Shown here: piece after piece, positions 1 through 6,307 of the stretch | Layout of the letters: each line of letters starts with the position of its first letter | How positions within the stretch are numbered: position 1 is the stretch's first letter | DNA from: Pseudomonadota bacterium | Lineage (GTDB): Bacteria; Pseudomonadota; Alphaproteobacteria; Acetobacterales; Acetobacteraceae | Length of the DNA: 9,105 bases | Direction: 5' to 3' | Assembly: GCA_021815835.1 (NCBI GenBank) | Contig: JAKAZN010000043.1 | Coordinates: 1-9,105, forward strand | The notes under the pieces: generated by a model | Seen by the model: only the letters and a program-made list of their open reading frames with translations | Told to the model about the DNA's origin: nothing | Database searches by the model: none | Made by a program: the position numbers and the translations under genes

Positions 1-1
1 G

Positions 2-115
2 CCGTATCCGACTCGGGCGGAGGCAGCGGTGCGGGCGGCTGGAATGTTCTACGCGGAGCAGTTGTTCGCGCCGCGCACGCGGCGGCTGGTGGCCTGGCTT
101 GCGCGGCTGCCGTGA
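2..115 (+). CDS. 3' end of an unrecognised gene (partial)
   Basis: An open frame enters from the left edge and ends at TGA 113-115, giving 37 C-terminal residues that end in ...VAWLARLP. The visible part is rich in Ala, Arg and Leu and looks like two short amphipathic helices. It has no motif that I can assign to a family. Its GC-rich third positions agree with the neighbouring genes, which supports real coding. It is followed after 52 bases by the AcnX large-subunit gene on the same strand, so it may belong to the same transcript. Function unknown from this fragment. Confidence 0.5.
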   Translation, partial: PYPTRAEAAVRAAGMFYAEQLFAPRTRRLVAWLARLP

Positions 116-167
116 AGGGGCCGGGCTCACGCTTGAGCGCCGCGTCGGCTCCGCCCATGATGCACCC

Positions 168-1406
168 ATGAACCTCACCGACGAAGAACGCGCCCTGCTG
201 GCGGGCGAGGCCGGCCCCGCACGGCAATGGGCGATCGGCCACCAGATCGCCGTCGGGCGCTATCTGGGCGCGGCCGATTTCGTGCCGGTCTCCCAGGCGC
301 ATATCATGGCGGACACGGAATCTCTCGGCCCCGCCGGCGTGGAATGGCTCGAGCGCCTGGCCGCGTTGCCGGAGGCGGATCGCCAGGTCCGCATCCCCAC
401 CATCACCGATCCGCGCGGCACCGATTTCGCCGCCGCCGCGCGGTTGCGCCAGCAGGACTGGATGCTCGATCTGGAACGCCGCGCCATCGCCGCGTTCCAG
501 GCGATGGGCATCCTGATGACCGATACCTGCATCAACTACCAGACCATCATGCCCGCGGTACGCGGCGAGCACATGGCCTACGGCGATACCGGCGTGGTGA
601 TCTATTCCAACAGCGTGCTGGGCGCGCGGTCCAATTTCGAGGGCGGGCCGTCGGCCCTTGCCGCCGGCCTGACGGGACGCACGCCGCGCTACGGCTACCA
701 TCTGGACGAACACCGCCGCGCCAGCCTGCATGTCGCGGTGAGCCGCACGCCGGCGGCGCTGCACGAATGGGGCACGCTCGGCGCGCTGGTGGGGCGGCTC
801 GCCGGGGATTACTGGCAAGTTCCTGTGCTGAGCGGGATCGATCACATCCCAGGTTCCGACGAGCTCAAGCATTTCGGCGCGGCGCTGGCGAGCTACGGCT
901 CCGTCGCCTTGTTCCACATGGTCGGGATCACGCCGGAAGCGCAACGGTTCGCCGACGTGGCGGACGCGGCGTTGCCGCTGCGCGCGACGATCGGGGCGGC
1001 GGAGATGGCCGCGTTCCGCACCGGCCCCGCGGGCGACGGCACCGTCGACGTGGTGGTGTTCTCCGCGCCCCAGCTCAGCCTGTTCGAGCTGCGCGATCTT
1101 GCCGCCCTGCTGGACGGGCGGCGCGTCACGGTGCCGCTGCTCGCCGTCACCAGCCCGCAGGTGAAGCCGGACGCCGACCGCGCCGGGCTGACCGCGCGGA
1201 TCGAGGCCGCGGGCGGGCAGTTGCTGTCGGGCATGTGCTTCTACCAGAGCTACGCGCGCGAGATGGCCGAGGCAAATGGTTGGCGCAACCTGGCAACGAA
1301 TTCCGCCAAACTGGTGAACATCCTGGGCGGCTACGGCTACCGGCCAGTGCTCGCCTCGATGGAGGCCTGCGTCGCGGCGGCGTGCAGCGGGAGGCTGGCG
1401 GCATGA
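168..1406 (+). CDS. Aconitase X-like dehydratase, large (catalytic) subunit
   Basis: 412 aa; AcnX catalytic domain (old DUF521). Known AcnX enzymes dehydrate cis-3-hydroxy-L-proline (fused, bacterial type) or mevalonate 5-phosphate (heterodimeric, archaeal type) with an Fe-S cluster; the cytoplasmic substrate here is unknown. Visible family motifs: a Cys in TDTCINYQ (C121), the block [20 protein letters not shown] (about residues 145-164), [10 protein letters not shown], a Cys in GMCFYQ (C357) and [10 protein letters not shown] (N378-K381). At residues 299-302 the protein reads SAPQ where many family members have GCPH, so one expected cluster Cys is absent. ATG 168 is chosen because it gives the usual family N terminus ([14 protein letters not shown]); the longer in-frame option is a TTG at 99 inside the previous gene. 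No clear Shine-Dalgarno precedes 168. The stop overlaps the small-subunit start (ATGA), as expected for a co-translated heterodimer. The family is secure; a claim of 3-hydroxyproline dehydratase would not be. Confidence 0.9.
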   Translation: MNLTDEERALLAGEAGPARQWAIGHQIAVGRYLGAADFVPVSQAHIMADTESLGPAGVEWLERLAALPEADRQVRIPTITDPRGTDFAAAARLRQQDWMLDLERRAIAAFQAMGILMTDTCINYQTIMPAVRGEHMAYGDTGVVIYSNSVLGARSNFEGGPSALAAGLTGRTPRYGYHLDEHRRASLHVAVSRTPAALHEWGTLGALVGRLAGDYWQVPVLSGIDHIPGSDELKHFGAALASYGSVALFHMVGITPEAQRFADVADAALPLRATIGAAEMAAFRTGPAGDGTVDVVVFSAPQLSLFELRDLAALLDGRRVTVPLLAVTSPQVKPDADRAGLTARIEAAGGQLLSGMCFYQSYAREMAEANGWRNLATNSAKLVNILGGYGYRPVLASMEACVAAACSGRLAA

Positions 1407-1822
1407 CGGTGTTCGCGGCCGCGGCGGGAATGGGGGAGCGGGTGCGCGGGCGCGCGCTGGTCGCCTCGGACGGGTTTTCCGCGCGCTACGATCTGGACCG
1501 GATCGCCGGCGTGTTCTCGCGGCCCGATCACGCGCTGGCGGGACAATCCTATGTCGGGCGGATCCTGGTGCTGGACGCGGCGAAGGGGGGCGTGGCGACG
1601 GCGTGGATGCTGCACGAGATGGCGGCGCGCAAGATCGCCCCGGCGGCGCTGGTGCTGAACCGGGTCAATCCGATCATGGTGCAGGGCGCGGCGCTGGCGG
1701 GATTCACGCTGATTTCCGGCTTCGCGGTCGATATCACCCGCGCCGTGGCGAACGGCGCGCTGGTGGAGGTGGATCCCGGCGCCGATCCGCCGGTCTTGCG
1801 GGTGTTGGAGAACCCGGCATGA
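1403..1822 (+). CDS. Aconitase X-like dehydratase, small (swivel) subunit
   Basis: 139 aa; AcnX swivel domain (old DUF126), the mobile domain that closes over the active site formed with the large subunit. Visible family features are [14 protein letters not shown] (about 22-35), an [21 protein letters not shown] stretch in which the HxLxGxSxxGxxL pattern is typical, and [18 protein letters not shown]. Where many family members have a Ser/Gly loop of the type GSSTGS, this one has KGGVAT, a change that parallels the altered motif in the large subunit. The length fits a stand-alone swivel subunit. ATG 1403 is preceded by GGGAGG at 1389-1394 with 8-base spacing, and it overlaps the large-subunit stop. 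Its own stop overlaps the queF start, so three genes are translationally coupled. Role beyond being the partner of the large subunit is unknown. Confidence 0.88.
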   Translation: MTVFAAAAGMGERVRGRALVASDGFSARYDLDRIAGVFSRPDHALAGQSYVGRILVLDAAKGGVATAWMLHEMAARKIAPAALVLNRVNPIMVQGAALAGFTLISGFAVDITRAVANGALVEVDPGADPPVLRVLENPA

Positions 1823-2283
1823 GCGGTGACAATCTCTCCGGCCTGACCCAGCTCGGCCAGCGCGTGGCGTTGCCCGCGAGCCCCGAGGCCGCGATTTTGG
1901 AGCGCGTGGCCAATCCCGCGCCCGACCGGGCCTACACGATCCGTTTCACCTGCCCGGAATTCACCGCGCTCTGCCCGCTGACGGGCCAGCCCGATTTCGC
2001 CCATCTGGTGATCGACTACATCCCCGCCGCGTGGATCGTCGAAAGCAAATCGCTGAAGCTCTATCTCGGCGCGTTCCGCAACCATGGCGCGTTCCACGAG
2101 GCGGCCACGATGGCAATCACGGCGCGGCTGGTCGCGGAGCTGGCGCCGGTGTGGTTGCGCATCGGCGCCTATTGGTATCCGCGCGGGGGGATGCCGATCG
2201 ACGTGTTCCACCAGACCGGCGCCCCACCCGAGGGCGTGTGGATCCCGCCCCAGGACGTGGCCCCGTATCGCGGACGCGGCTGA
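1819..2283 (+). CDS. queF: NADPH-dependent 7-cyano-7-deazaguanine (preQ0) reductase, QueF
   Basis: 154 aa, the size of the single-domain (Bacillus-type) QueF. It reduces the nitrile of preQ0 to the amine of preQ1 with NADPH, before preQ1 is inserted into tRNA at position 34 by Tgt. Visible: the nucleophilic Cys52 in [10 protein letters not shown] with the proton-donor Asp59, the NADPH-binding QueF motif ESKSLKLY (residues 75-82), and FRNHGAFHE (86-94) carrying the substrate-binding His/Glu. All catalytic residues are present. GGAG at 1807-1810 lies 8 bases before ATG 1819, and the start overlaps the AcnX small-subunit stop (ATGA). This overlap ties queF to the AcnX pair, an unexpected partner for queuosine synthesis. 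queG follows 84 bases downstream. No other queuosine gene (queC, queD, queE, tgt, queA) is in the window. Confidence 0.97.
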   Translation: MSGDNLSGLTQLGQRVALPASPEAAILERVANPAPDRAYTIRFTCPEFTALCPLTGQPDFAHLVIDYIPAAWIVESKSLKLYLGAFRNHGAFHEAATMAITARLVAELAPVWLRIGAYWYPRGGMPIDVFHQTGAPPEGVWIPPQDVAPYRGRG

Positions 2284-2332
2284 TGCGCGCCTTCGTTCCC
2301 CTCGGCTTTGCGGATCGCGGCGGGCCGCCGGA

Positions 2333-2351
2333 CGAACCCGGTTCGCTTTTT
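2333..2351 (+). terminator. Weak intrinsic terminator candidate between queF and queG
   Basis: A 5-bp stem CGAAC/GTTCG (2333-2337 and 2341-2345) with a 3-base loop is followed by C and five Ts (2347-2351). The geometry is that of a rho-independent terminator, but the stem is short. It would attenuate, rather than fully stop, read-through from the acnX-queF genes into queG. Confidence 0.3.
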
Positions 2352-2367
2352 CCGCACGTGGAGGTTC

Positions 2368-3432
2368 ATGCCCCGCTCCGCCTCAGCGATCCACCCGCCC
2401 CCGCTTGATCCCGCGGCGCTGATCCGCGCGCGCGCGCTGGCGCTGGGCTTCGACGCGGTGGGCTTCGCGCGCGCGGCGCTGGGGGAGGCGGCGCGGGACG
2501 GCCTGGCCGCGTTCCTCGCCGCCGGACGGCACGGGGAGATGGGCTGGATGGAAGCGCGCGCGACCGAGCGCGCCGCGCCGCGGGCGTTGTGGCCCGAAGC
2601 GGTCAGCGTGATCGCGCTCGGCCTGTCCTATGCGCCGGAGGGCGACGCGCTGGCCGGGCTGGGGCGGCGCGATCGGGGGAATATCTCGGTCTATGCGCGC
2701 AACCGCGATTATCACGACGTGTTCAAGGGCATGGCGAAGCATCTGGCGCAGTTCATCGTGGCGCGCTTCGGCGCGGGCGTGAAGGTGTTCGTCGATACCG
2801 CGCCGGTGATGGAAAAACCGCTGGCCCAGGCAGCGGGTTTGGGATGGCAGGGCAAGCACACCAATCTGGTATCGCGCGCGCACGGGTCCTGGCTGTTCCT
2901 GGGCGAGATCTACACCACGCTCGCGCTGGAGCCGGCGGCGGCGCATCCGGACCGCTGCGGCACCTGCACGCGCTGCCTCGCCGCCTGCCCTACGGAGGCT
3001 TTCCCCGCGCCCTATCAGTTGGACGCCACGCGGTGCATTTCCTATCTGACGATCGAGCATCGCGGACCGATCCCGCTGCCGCTGCGTGCCGCGATCGGCA
3101 ATCGCATCTATGGCTGCGACGATTGCCTGGCGGTCTGCCCGTGGAACCGGTTTGCCGCGGCGGGGCGGCAGGCGAAGCTGCGCGCGCGCGACGACCTCAG
3201 CGCGCCCGGATTGGCGGAGCTTGCCGCGCTGGACGATGCCGGTTTTCGCGCCCGCTTCGCCGGCTCGCCGATCAAGCGGATCGGGCGCGACCGGTTCGTG
3301 CGCAACGTGGCGATCGCCATCGGCAACAGCGGCGCGGCAGCCCTGGCCCCGGTTGCGGCGCGGCTGGCGGCGGACCCCGATCCGGTGGTGGCGGAGGCCG
3401 GGTCCTGGGCGGCGGCGCGCCTGGCGCCCTGA
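2368..3432 (+). CDS. queG: Epoxyqueuosine reductase, QueG
   Basis: 354 aa. QueG is a cobalamin-dependent, two [4Fe-4S] iron-sulfur enzyme that removes the epoxide oxygen of epoxyqueuosine in tRNA, the last step to queuosine. Visible in order: N-terminal cobalamin-binding region with [20 protein letters not shown] (about 142-161; Asp143 matches the catalytic Asp of the family), a ferredoxin-like [12 protein letters not shown] (Cys197, 200, 203, 207), Cys223 and a second set [12 protein letters not shown] (Cys250, 253, 257), then C-terminal HEAT-like helices ([15 protein letters not shown] onward, about 308-350) that contact tRNA. ATG 2368 gives the family length; GGAGG at 2360-2364 precedes it by only 3 bases, an unusually short spacing that may mean weak initiation. 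The next in-frame ATG would cut into the domain. It ends 7 bases from the convergent spoVR stop. It may be read from the acnX-queF transcript or from its own promoter; none is obvious. Confidence 0.97.
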   Translation: MPRSASAIHPPPLDPAALIRARALALGFDAVGFARAALGEAARDGLAAFLAAGRHGEMGWMEARATERAAPRALWPEAVSVIALGLSYAPEGDALAGLGRRDRGNISVYARNRDYHDVFKGMAKHLAQFIVARFGAGVKVFVDTAPVMEKPLAQAAGLGWQGKHTNLVSRAHGSWLFLGEIYTTLALEPAAAHPDRCGTCTRCLAACPTEAFPAPYQLDATRCISYLTIEHRGPIPLPLRAAIGNRIYGCDDCLAVCPWNRFAAAGRQAKLRARDDLSAPGLAELAALDDAGFRARFAGSPIKRIGRDRFVRNVAIAIGNSGAAALAPVAARLAADPDPVVAEAGSWAAARLAP

Positions 3433-3448
3433 CCGCGGTTCAGGGCGC
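3424..3448. repeat. 9-bp inverted repeat spanning two convergent stop codons
   Basis: GCGCCCTGA at 3424-3432 and its exact reverse complement at 3440-3448 flank a 7-base loop (CCGCGGT). The arms are the last nine bases of queG and of spoVR, which both end Ala-Pro-stop with the same codons. Transcripts from both sides could form this hairpin. No T tract follows on either strand, so it is not a canonical intrinsic terminator, but it may act as a transcript-end or RNA-stabilising structure. Confidence 0.6.
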
Positions 3449-4990
3449 GGGCAGGATCCCCGGGCGCGGGCTTGCCGCATGCTCCTTCATCAGTTGGTCG
3501 CCGGCGGGATCGACCTCACGCAAGACCACGTCGTAGCCCCAGAGATCGGCGAGATGCTGGAGCACGTGGCGGGCGTCCTTCTCCTCCAGCAGCACGCGGT
3601 TGAGCGCGCGATGGGCCAGCACCAGGGTCCGGTCGCCGTCCAGATCGACATCGACCACCTGAATATCGGGCAAGGTCCAGGCGATGTCGTACTGCCTGGC
3701 CAGGGCGCGCTGGATCTTGCGATAACCGCGTTCGTCGTGGATCGCTTGCACGGTCAGATGCGGCTCCTCCGCGTCGTCCAGCACGTGGAACAGGCCGAAC
3801 TGACGGATAAGACGCGGGCTGAGGAATTGCAGGATGAAGCTTTCGTCACGATAATTCGCCCAGACGTCGCGTAGCACCGCCATTTCATTGCCCTGGCCGG
3901 CAATGGCGGGGAACCAGTGCTGGTCCTCGGCGGTGGGTTCGTTGCAGATGCGCGCGATATCCTGCATCATCGCGAAGCCGAGCGCGTAGGGATTCAGTCC
4001 CGAATAGCGCGGATCATCGAACTCCGGCTGGAACACCACGTTGGTGTGGCTGCGCAGGAATTCCACCATCGCGCCGTCGGTGATCAGCCCCTTCTCGTGC
4101 AGCCGGTTCATGATCCGGTAGTGGACGTAGGTGGCGCAGCCCTCGTTCATCACCTTGGTCTGGCTCTGCGGGTAGAAATACTGTGCGATCTGGCGGACGA
4201 TGCGCAGGATTTCGCGTTGCCAGGGTTGCAGGCGCGGCGCGGTCTTTTCCAGGAAATAGAGGATGTTCTCCTGCGGCAACTGCAACAGCGCGCGCCGGCG
4301 TTCGTCGGTGGTGGGATCGTGCTTGGCCTTGTCGCCGCCCGGCACGGTGCGCCAGAGGTCGTTGAACACGGTCTCGTCATAGGCGCGCCGTTCGCGTTCG
4401 CGACGCTCCTCGGCGCCGAGATCGGTGGGGCGCGGCCTTGGATAGCGATGCACGCCGTGGCTCATCAGCGCGTGCGCGGCATCCAGCAGGCGTTCGACCG
4501 CCGCCTCCCCATGCCTTTCCTCGCAGGACGCGATGTAGCCCTTGGCGAATTCCAGGTAATCCAGGATGCCGTTGGCGTCTGTCCACTGGCGGAACAGGTA
4601 GTTGTTTTTGAAGAAATGGTTGTGCCCGAAGGCGGCGTGGGCGATCACCAGCGCCTGCATCGTGGCGGTGTTCTCCTCCATGATGTAGGAGATGCAGGGG
4701 TTGGAATTGATGACGATCTCGTAGGCTAGGCCCTGCATACCCGCCTGGTACATCGCCTCGTTGCGGGCGAAATGCTTACCGAAGGACCAATGCTTGTAGA
4801 ACAGCGGCATGCCGATCGAGGAATAGGCATCCAGCATCTGCTCGGTGCCGATCACCTCGATCTGGTTGGGATAGACATCGAGACCAAGCTCCTCGACCGC
4901 GATCTGCTGGATCGCGTCGTGCGCGCGCTGAATGGTGGAGAATTCCCAGTCGGCGCCTTCGAACAGGGGGCGGATGACGGCTTGGCTCAT
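3440..4990 (-). CDS. spoVR: SpoVR family protein (YcgB-like)
   Basis: 516 aa, the usual family length. SpoVR proteins were named for a role in Bacillus spore cortex formation; the E. coli relative is YcgB, and non-sporulating bacteria commonly carry it with PrkA and DUF444 proteins. The biochemical activity is not established. Visible family landmarks: an N-terminal block IQQIAVEELGLDVYPNQIEV (about 27-46), GMPLFYKHWSFGK (60-72), YEIVINSNPCISYIMEENT (90-108), IAHAAFGHNHFFKNN (116-130; several His), and MNEGCATYVHYRIMNRLHEKG (281-301; Glu283, His290). The clustered His and Glu residues suggest a metal or hydrolase-like site, which is inference. ATG at 4990 overlaps the yeaH stop (ATGA) with GGAG 10 bases upstream, so translation is coupled. 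A longer in-frame reading upstream of 4990 only overlaps yeaH in another frame and is not needed. Confidence 0.95.
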   Translation of the reverse strand: MSQAVIRPLFEGADWEFSTIQRAHDAIQQIAVEELGLDVYPNQIEVIGTEQMLDAYSSIGMPLFYKHWSFGKHFARNEAMYQAGMQGLAYEIVINSNPCISYIMEENTATMQALVIAHAAFGHNHFFKNNYLFRQWTDANGILDYLEFAKGYIASCEERHGEAAVERLLDAAHALMSHGVHRYPRPRPTDLGAEERRERERRAYDETVFNDLWRTVPGGDKAKHDPTTDERRRALLQLPQENILYFLEKTAPRLQPWQREILRIVRQIAQYFYPQSQTKVMNEGCATYVHYRIMNRLHEKGLITDGAMVEFLRSHTNVVFQPEFDDPRYSGLNPYALGFAMMQDIARICNEPTAEDQHWFPAIAGQGNEMAVLRDVWANYRDESFILQFLSPRLIRQFGLFHVLDDAEEPHLTVQAIHDERGYRKIQRALARQYDIAWTLPDIQVVDVDLDGDRTLVLAHRALNRVLLEEKDARHVLQHLADLWGYDVVLREVDPAGDQLMKEHAASPRPGILPAP

Positions 4991-6285
4991 GCGGAATCGG
5001 CTCCGGCGGTGACCTGCTTGCGGGCGAACAGCTCGCGGAACACGGGATAGATATCGCGCCGGTGGTTGACCTTGCGCATCGCGAGCGGCGCGCCGGCGCG
5101 CACGATCTCGGCATAGGTCTGCCACAGATCGCTGTCGCGGCGGATGAAGCCCGGCGGGAAATGTTCCGATTCCCGTCCGACCTCCAGATAGGCGTAGTAC
5201 TGGCACACCGGCAGGATGGCGTGGGTCAGCAACTGCGCGGTGCGGTCATTGTCGGAGGCCGTGTTGTCGCCGTCCGAGGCCTGAGCCGCATAGATGTTCC
5301 ACGAATCCGGGCTGAAGCGTTCCGCCACCACCCGGCGCATCTCCTCGAGCGCGGTGGAGACGACCGTGCCGCCGGTTTCGGGGGAGTTGAAGAATGTCTC
5401 CTCGTCCACTTCCGCGGCCTGGTGGGTGTGGCGGATGAACACCACCTCCACGTGCTTGTACTTCCGGCGCAGGAAGATATAGAGCAGCACGTAGAACCGC
5501 TTGGCCAGGTCCTTCATGTGCTCGGTCATCGAGCCGGACACATCCATCAGGCAGAACATCACCGCCTGGGCAACCGGCTTCGGGTGCGGCTCGAAGCGCT
5601 TGTAGCGCACGTCCAGCGGGTCGATATACGGGATCAGGCTGAGCCGGCGCAGCTTGCGTTCAAGCTCGGCTTCCAGCGCCACGCGGCGCGGGTCGTCCGT
5701 GGTCAGGTCGGCGATCTCGTCGCGCAGCGCGGCGATCTCGTCGGGTTTCGGCCGGCGCAGCGCGATGCGCCGCGACAGCCCGTTGCGGACCGTGCGCAAC
5801 AGGGCAAGATTGGCGGGCGAGCCGTTCACCGAATAGCCGGCGCGTTCCCAGCTCAGGCTTTCGGTATCCACCACCCGCCGCTTCGCCAGATCGGGCAGTT
5901 CGAGGTCTTCCAGGAACAGCTCCACGAATTCGTCGCGGGAGAGGGCGAAGCGGAAATCGTCCTCCCCCTCGCCATCCGGGCTGCCTTCGGAGCCGCTGCC
6001 GCCGCCGCTCGGCGGGCGGGGGATGGTATCGCCGGCGACATACTCCTTGTTCCCGGGCAGCACGTGATCGCGGATGCCGCCCTGGCGGTCGCGGTGGAAT
6101 CCCGGCTCATGCACCCCCCGGGCAGGCAGCGAGACTTCGCCGCCGCTATCGGCATCCTTCAGCCCGCGGCTGGCGGCGGTTTCATGCACGGCCTTGCGGA
6201 TCTGCGCCTTGGCACGGCGCATGAAGCGCTGCCGGTTGGCGAGGCTCTTGCCGCCAGGGTTGAGACGACGATCGACGATATGCAT
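4987..6285 (-). CDS. yeaH: DUF444 family protein, YeaH/YhbH-like, with VWA-type metal site
   Basis: 432 aa, the usual length. DUF444 proteins are encoded next to prkA in many bacteria; in E. coli yeaG (prkA) and yeaH are expressed together under nitrogen starvation and in stationary phase. Visible: a basic N terminus (MHIVDRRLNPGGKSLANRQR), a Gly/Ser/acidic linker (about 93-110), a helical middle part, and a C-terminal von Willebrand A-like fold with MIDAS motif DVSGSM (Asp248, Ser250, Ser252), a Thr in TGGTVVS (Thr307) and the acidic turn SDGD (337-340). Such a site binds a divalent cation and often a protein partner; the partner is probably PrkA or SpoVR, which is inference. The gene starts 22 bases after the prkA stop, with AGGAA about 11 bases before ATG 6285, and its stop overlaps the spoVR start. 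Confidence 0.95.
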   Translation of the reverse strand: MHIVDRRLNPGGKSLANRQRFMRRAKAQIRKAVHETAASRGLKDADSGGEVSLPARGVHEPGFHRDRQGGIRDHVLPGNKEYVAGDTIPRPPSGGGSGSEGSPDGEGEDDFRFALSRDEFVELFLEDLELPDLAKRRVVDTESLSWERAGYSVNGSPANLALLRTVRNGLSRRIALRRPKPDEIAALRDEIADLTTDDPRRVALEAELERKLRRLSLIPYIDPLDVRYKRFEPHPKPVAQAVMFCLMDVSGSMTEHMKDLAKRFYVLLYIFLRRKYKHVEVVFIRHTHQAAEVDEETFFNSPETGGTVVSTALEEMRRVVAERFSPDSWNIYAAQASDGDNTASDNDRTAQLLTHAILPVCQYYAYLEVGRESEHFPPGFIRRDSDLWQTYAEIVRAGAPLAMRKVNHRRDIYPVFRELFARKQVTAGADSA

Positions 6286-6307
6286 CGGCGTGTCCGTTCC
6301 TGTCGCG

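Noticed and set aside
2283..2408. A 41-codon plus-strand ORF whose ATG overlaps the queF stop and which runs into the start of queG.
   Set aside because: Overlaps queG by 41 bases, has no good ribosome-binding site and no recognisable product.
2425..2437. Alternating CGCGCGCGCGCGC tract near the 5' end of queG, considered as a phase-variable repeat or Z-DNA site.
   Set aside because: It encodes the normal RARAL stretch of the N-terminal helix, and such tracts are common in DNA of this composition.
2383..3480. A 365-codon minus-strand open frame opposite queG.
   Set aside because: Arg-rich translation with no domain; queG on the other strand has every catalytic motif.
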